Source of the DNA: Pedobacter cryoconitis
Lineage (GTDB): Bacteria > Bacteroidota > Bacteroidia > Sphingobacteriales > Sphingobacteriaceae
Direction of reading: 5' to 3'
DNA: 64,000 nucleotides
Assembly: GCF_014207135.1 (NCBI RefSeq)
Contig: NZ_JACHCC010000003.1
Location: 124,001-188,000 of the forward strand
Below the pieces are notes generated by a model. The model was not told where the DNA came from, did not search any database, and saw only the letters and a program-made list of their open reading frames with translations. The number at the start of each line of letters is the position of its first letter. The stretch's first letter is position 1. The translations under genes and the position numbers were made by a program. This document shows positions 60,551 to 64,000 of this stretch, in pieces.

Positions 60551-60889
60551 TCAGGTGTTAATAATTACTAGTTCAGGCAGTTCTTTTTTTACTTTTTCTA
60601 TTTTTCTCAGAAATGCGCGGTCGCGGCTTTCTGTGAGTTCCTTGAAGGTTTCCAGACCATAATGTACAGTCGTGAAATTTCGTCCGCCTATCAGTGGACC
60701 TATTTGTTTGAGGGTTAAAAGCGCGTGATATTTTAACAGGTAAAAGATGATGAACCTGGCCTCCGAATATTCCCGGTTACGGTTTTTACTGATTACATTA
60801 CGCGGTTTTACTTCCAGTGCTTTGCAAACCGATTGGATGATGATAGGAATGGGGCGGGTGTCTGTTTTAAAGTCTCTTTGTGTTTTCAT
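60551..60889 (-). CDS. stand-alone DnaA domain IV-like DNA-binding protein
   Basis: A 112-residue protein consisting only of a DnaA C-terminal-like domain: VCKALEVKPRNVISKNRNRE, a helical stretch with ARFIIFYLLKYHALLTLKQI, and the signature GPLIGGRNFTTVHYGLETFK, which in DnaA (GGRDHTTV) contacts the DnaA box. No AAA domain follows. It may bind DnaA-box-like sites to direct replication or regulate genes. It sits between the P-loop ATPase (18 bp) and the 70-residue gene. Confidence 0.78.
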   Translation of the reverse strand: MKTQRDFKTDTRPIPIIIQSVCKALEVKPRNVISKNRNREYSEARFIIFYLLKYHALLTLKQIGPLIGGRNFTTVHYGLETFKELTESRDRAFLRKIEKVKKELPELVIINT

Positions 60890-60907
60890 GATATTATGTT
60901 ATGGTTG

Positions 60908-61543
60908 TCAGGTTAATTTTAATGCTGCATTTCTAACCCCTTTTTCCCAGATTGTGAAAGGATGATTTCCTCCGAAGCGGCTTCTTACCTGACCGGTAAA
61001 GCTTTTCACAAGGATTTTGATGTCAGCATCGTAACGGATTTCATCTGCTACTGCCCCTTTTGGTAAATCGCCTTTGGCATGGCTGATAAAGACAAAGAGC
61101 ACTTTTGGGAATTGATTACGCAAACTGATATATTGATTAACTGTAATCCTGAAGTACTGGAGACTATCAATAATGACGATCTTTGGACTTCTTTTCCTTG
61201 ACAGTCTGGCACAGAGTTCTTCATAACCTTCTGTTTCAAAACCAAACTTAGAACCTACGGCCTCCATATGGTTGTCTTCCAGTGCCTGACGGAAACTTAA
61301 GCGGCTTCTTTCTTCAAGCGTATTGTAAAACACTTTGCCAAAGCGGCACAGATATTTGGCTAACTGAAGGGCAAAGCGGGTTTTCCCATTACCGCTATCA
61401 CCCCATATGAGCCAGGTGCCATTGGTTTCGGGGATGCCGAAACTATCTTTAAATTCTGCTTCAAAAGCAAATGTTTTGAAGCGCTGATTCCTCAGATCGG
61501 TCAGGTTTTTAGCTTTTTTTATAATGATTTCGTTTGTGTTCAT
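60908..61543 (-). CDS. P-loop (RecA/AAA-like) ATPase of the early block
   Basis: A 211-residue ATPase with Walker A WLIWGDSGNGKTRFALQLA (residues ~44-62) and Walker B SPKIVIIDSLQYFRI (~119-133). The fold is of the RecA/DnaB-like, Sak4-type group rather than MuB. It starts 1 bp after MuB. It could work in element replication or recombination. A second ATPase beside MuB is not part of the classic Mu early set. Confidence 0.8.
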   Translation of the reverse strand: MNTNEIIIKKAKNLTDLRNQRFKTFAFEAEFKDSFGIPETNGTWLIWGDSGNGKTRFALQLAKYLCRFGKVFYNTLEERSRLSFRQALEDNHMEAVGSKFGFETEGYEELCARLSRKRSPKIVIIDSLQYFRITVNQYISLRNQFPKVLFVFISHAKGDLPKGAVADEIRYDADIKILVKSFTGQVRSRFGGNHPFTIWEKGVRNAALKLT

Positions 61544-61544
61544 A

Positions 61545-62390
61545 TCAGGCCATTCGTTTACGGATTAAAAAATATTTATCTATTTCGCGTCTGATTTTTC
61601 TTAAATCACCTTCACAGAGATGAAAGGAATGGTTGATGAAATCCTGGTCATCGACACCATTAGCCAGGCAAATCATGGCGACATCTTTTTCTGCTACATC
61701 ATCGAGGTAGATAAAAGTCTTTCCTATACGGGAGTAGAATTCCTTGTAACCTGTTTTATCAAACTGACAACCCCGCAGGATTCGTTTTTTTAATGCAGGA
61801 ACACCTGAAACGAGGAAACCACAATACCGGTCCAGATCATTATAGAAATCCATAAATAAATCCAGTGCGGCATCATTCAGTTTGTCTAGCTGATCAATGA
61901 TTACCAGTGGCTTGTGAAGGCTTCTTAAGTGAGTAATGAAACGCTCAACAAGTTCATCCACAGCTCCTTTATCTTCCAGCCCTGAGGCCTTGCACAGGCT
62001 TTTCAGGTAAATTTTTCGGGTCCAATAGCTTTTACACTCCAGGTACACGACATTATCCATGCTACGTTCATAGTATTTGTAGCTATGACTTTTTCCGGCA
62101 CCTGCGTTGTGAGATATAGCCACGCTGATACTTTGTTCCTGTGCATTTTTCATCAGGTTCTGAAGCATCTTAAAGTTTTTGGTGTCAGCAGTGTTCCATC
62201 CAAAGTCGATACGAAGATTAACCTGCAGTTTACGCCACATATCATCGGCGATCATTTCCCATTTGTGGTTGATGATCTGGCTAATGGTTCCCGGAGAGAT
62301 CCCCAGTCTTTTAGCTACTTTGTATTGACTAGCCTTTTTACAGATTTCGTTCAATTCTGCTGCAATACTTTGTTTTTGTTCATTTTTCAT
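61545..62390 (-). CDS. MuB-like transposition ATPase
   Basis: Start at ATG 62390 (MKNEQKQSIAAELNEICKKA), 19 bp after the transposase stop; an in-frame ATG further upstream would overlap it. 281 residues. N-terminal Cro-like helix-turn-helix (YKVAKRLGISPGTISQIINH, about 23-42), Walker A AISHNAGAGKS (~91-101) and Walker B PLVIIDQLDKL (~161-171). MuB forms filaments on DNA, selects the target and activates the transposase. The gene order A-B is that of Mu. Confidence 0.88.
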   Translation of the reverse strand: MKNEQKQSIAAELNEICKKASQYKVAKRLGISPGTISQIINHKWEMIADDMWRKLQVNLRIDFGWNTADTKNFKMLQNLMKNAQEQSISVAISHNAGAGKSHSYKYYERSMDNVVYLECKSYWTRKIYLKSLCKASGLEDKGAVDELVERFITHLRSLHKPLVIIDQLDKLNDAALDLFMDFYNDLDRYCGFLVSGVPALKKRILRGCQFDKTGYKEFYSRIGKTFIYLDDVAEKDVAMICLANGVDDQDFINHSFHLCEGDLRKIRREIDKYFLIRKRMA

Positions 62391-62409
62391 AGGTATGGGT
62401 TTTCTGATC

Positions 62410-64000
62410 TTACATTCTGAGTAAAACTTCATCTTCTTCGGCATCAACTTTTTGCTGCTGTTTTTTGGGCATGCTGCCTTTGAATTTTATATTGAGCTCC
62501 TGTGATTCAATGAATGCGGAAGGGCTGTAACCTGATCTGGCTATTAATGCTTCGAACGCAGTTTTATCACGCTTGTACTCGATATCTCTGACCGCATAAT
62601 CCCTGGCCCAGCTCATTTTGTCATCTGCCTGCATCAGTACCGGGATATCTATATGTTTTCGTTTGGGTTCTGCAAAGGCAACAAATACTTTTTCCTGATG
62701 AGCATTAAGCTCACAGAGCTGGATATATACGTCCATTGCATCCGGATCATAACGCACGATGAATTTTTTACCAACGTATTTGCGACGGAATTCTATGTCT
62801 ATATTGCCATCTCCATCGTATACTTCATATTGATACTGGGTATGGCTAAGCCATAAGGTTAGTCCTTCTTTTTTATAAGTAATAGGTTTCTGGCTTTCTG
62901 TTACCCATAGATGTTGCATAATCTCCTGCAGGGATAGCTGTTCTCTCAGTGACATTGGATGCTGGTACATCTCGTCACGGCTTTCTTCGAAATGCGGGTG
63001 TTTTCCTGAGTTCCATTGGTTTACTGCCATCTCCCAGGCCGGGGAGAGCTCTTCTTTACTTTTTAAATGATGTTTGTGAGCGGTGATAAAATCTGTATTT
63101 GGTTGATGATCTTCTTTTTTTACCCGGATTCCCTGCCCGTCTGAGAACCAGAATTTAGTGATCACCTGCTGCTGAAAACGATTGAACAGTTGTTCAGCAG
63201 GGTTGTTCTTTGCACCAGCACGGTGTGCATGATGGCATCCTCCTTTGAGCGCTACCAGGTCGTTATAGAATTCCTGCATCCGGGTCATTTTATGCCCACT
63301 CTGGTTGTCATACGTTAATAAATATGGCCGGCATTCAGCTTGTTTAACAGCCATTTTAATAGCTTTGAAGTGATCAGTATGATCCTCTGTCTCACTCAGG
63401 CTCCATCCAATGATCTTTTCTGAGTACACATCAAAAAGAACATTTATTCTGAGTTTAGAAGCCATTTTATGACCAGTAGTATGGTCAAAATGAATCCAGT
63501 CTAGTTTAGTTCCGTCAATTGCCCAGTAAACATTAGGGAACCAGTTTGATTTATCACGACTGAGGGTATGCTGGAATTTATTTTGCCAGGCTTGTTTTCC
63601 ATGACGGGCAAGTGTCCATATCCTTTCTTGTTCGGGTTCGTAAAGCCAGTGATAAAGGCCACTCTCAGCAAGTTCAGGCCAGTTTTGTTCCAGACGACGG
63701 AGATTATATTTAGCCAGTACCATGGGAATGGTCAATTTTATAGGTAAAGCATAGTGGGATAAGATAAAATCTGCCACTTCCCCACGGATCTTTGCTGTAT
63801 TCTGATTGCCTTCACCTTTATGGATGAATATTCCGTAACCCTCTTTTAAGTAATTTTCGTATTTTTCTTTCAGGCGTTTTGCTGCTCCTGGAAGGGTATG
63901 GTTCCACTTGTTTGTATCCAGTTTGTTTACGGCCTCACTGATATTCTGCCAGATCCTGGTTTTGCGTTTTCCAAACATTTTTCCGGTCATTCCACGATCT
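62410..64000 (-). CDS. MuA-like DDE transposase (5' end outside window)
   Basis: At least 526 residues are present from an internal methionine, and the frame is open past the window edge, so the true start may lie further right. The catalytic triad is visible: VYWAIDGTKLDWIHFD (first D, residue ~159), YLLTYDNQSGHK (second D, ~228) and GAKNNPAEQLFN (E, ~266, a D-to-E spacing of 38), followed by a Mu-type C-terminal beta domain (YEVYDGDGNIDIEFRRKYVG). It would cut and join the element ends in transposition. Upstream domains for end binding and the repressor region are not in view. Confidence 0.88.
   Translation of the reverse strand, partial: DRGMTGKMFGKRKTRIWQNISEAVNKLDTNKWNHTLPGAAKRLKEKYENYLKEGYGIFIHKGEGNQNTAKIRGEVADFILSHYALPIKLTIPMVLAKYNLRRLEQNWPELAESGLYHWLYEPEQERIWTLARHGKQAWQNKFQHTLSRDKSNWFPNVYWAIDGTKLDWIHFDHTTGHKMASKLRINVLFDVYSEKIIGWSLSETEDHTDHFKAIKMAVKQAECRPYLLTYDNQSGHKMTRMQEFYNDLVALKGGCHHAHRAGAKNNPAEQLFNRFQQQVITKFWFSDGQGIRVKKEDHQPNTDFITAHKHHLKSKEELSPAWEMAVNQWNSGKHPHFEESRDEMYQHPMSLREQLSLQEIMQHLWVTESQKPITYKKEGLTLWLSHTQYQYEVYDGDGNIDIEFRRKYVGKKFIVRYDPDAMDVYIQLCELNAHQEKVFVAFAEPKRKHIDIPVLMQADDKMSWARDYAVRDIEYKRDKTAFEALIARSGYSPSAFIESQELNIKFKGSMPKKQQQKVDAEEDEVLLRM

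Larger units (their letters stand above)
39640..64000 (-). mobile_element. Mu-type transposable element carrying a headless contractile tail (tailocin-like)
   Basis: The unit runs from about 39640 (between the last fibre-operon gene and host gene 39582) beyond the right edge. Gene order, right to left: MuA-like transposase, MuB-like ATPase, P-loop ATPase, DnaA domain IV protein, DUF3164 protein, switch region, endolysin, membrane and spanin-like genes, sheath, tube, frameshifted chaperone, tape measure, baseplate, fibres, glycosyltransferase. This is Mu order, but terminase, portal, protease, scaffold and capsid genes are absent from the position they occupy in Mu (between lysis and sheath). 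The left boundary is inferred from gene positions; the repressor and the other end must lie outside the window. Confidence 0.8.

Noticed and set aside
62410..63990. Transposase as IS21/Tn7-like or CRISPR-associated transposon TnsB
   Set aside because: No TnsA/TnsD/Cascade genes are near; MuB, DUF3164 and the tail block fit a Mu-type element better.
1..64000. CRISPR array, rRNA or tRNA genes
   Set aside because: No regularly spaced repeat array and no tRNA- or rRNA-like segment was recognised by eye on either strand.

Overview
The window looks like a chromosome segment of a Bacteroidota bacterium, most likely a Pedobacter-type Sphingobacteriaceae. The evidence is lipoprotein and Sec signals ending in SAQ or SCK, DUF418 and DUF2938 membrane proteins, Crp/Fnr regulators without recognisable cofactor sites, rocD/rocF arginine catabolism next to an Lrp regulator, and promoter -7 boxes of the TAnnTTTG type. 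This assignment is inference from protein style; no rRNA or tRNA gene is present.

Region 1 (1-3946, minus strand) is a compact RiPP (ribosomally made, modified peptide) locus. It holds a radical SAM/SPASM maturase cut by the window edge, two nearly identical 57-residue precursor peptides that standard gene calling can miss, an exported S41 peptidase, and a UPF0489-family protein. UPF0489 is the family of the peptide arginases that turn arginine into ornithine inside RiPPs. Both precursors carry one invariant arginine in the putative core. Perfect stem-loops lie between the precursors and the maturase.

Region 2 (4.5-39.6 kb) is ordinary host genome: a beta-helix lipoprotein, a 1114-residue protein with an N-terminal DUF6891-like domain, a class V aminotransferase, a papain-like lipoprotein, the rocD-rocF/Lrp arginine module, aspartate kinase, a Tat-exported phospholipase C, a series of regulators, acetyltransferases and redox enzymes, a TPR sensor kinase with its response regulator and a tiny exported peptide upstream, an orphan HSDR_N nuclease-like protein, and an amino-acid-oxidase/2-oxoacid-decarboxylase pair.

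Region 3 (about 39.64 kb to the right edge, almost all minus strand) is a Mu-type element read from right to left. The early block is a MuA-like DDE transposase, a MuB-like AAA ATPase, a second P-loop ATPase, a stand-alone DnaA domain IV protein, a small protein and a DUF3164 protein. A switch region with terminators, small regulators and one opposed gene follows. Then come endolysin, membrane and spanin-like genes, and a complete contractile tail: sheath, tube, chaperone with a classic -1 frameshift site, tape measure, hub, spike, wedge, LysM, gpJ-like, gpI-like and collar. The last part is four fibre genes sharing one anchor module, an exported fibre-like protein and a glycosyltransferase. 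No terminase, portal, prohead protease or capsid gene lies between the lysis and sheath genes, where Mu keeps them. The element therefore looks like a headless contractile particle (tailocin) still linked to a Mu transposition module. The far end of the element lies outside the window, so this must be checked on the longer contig.
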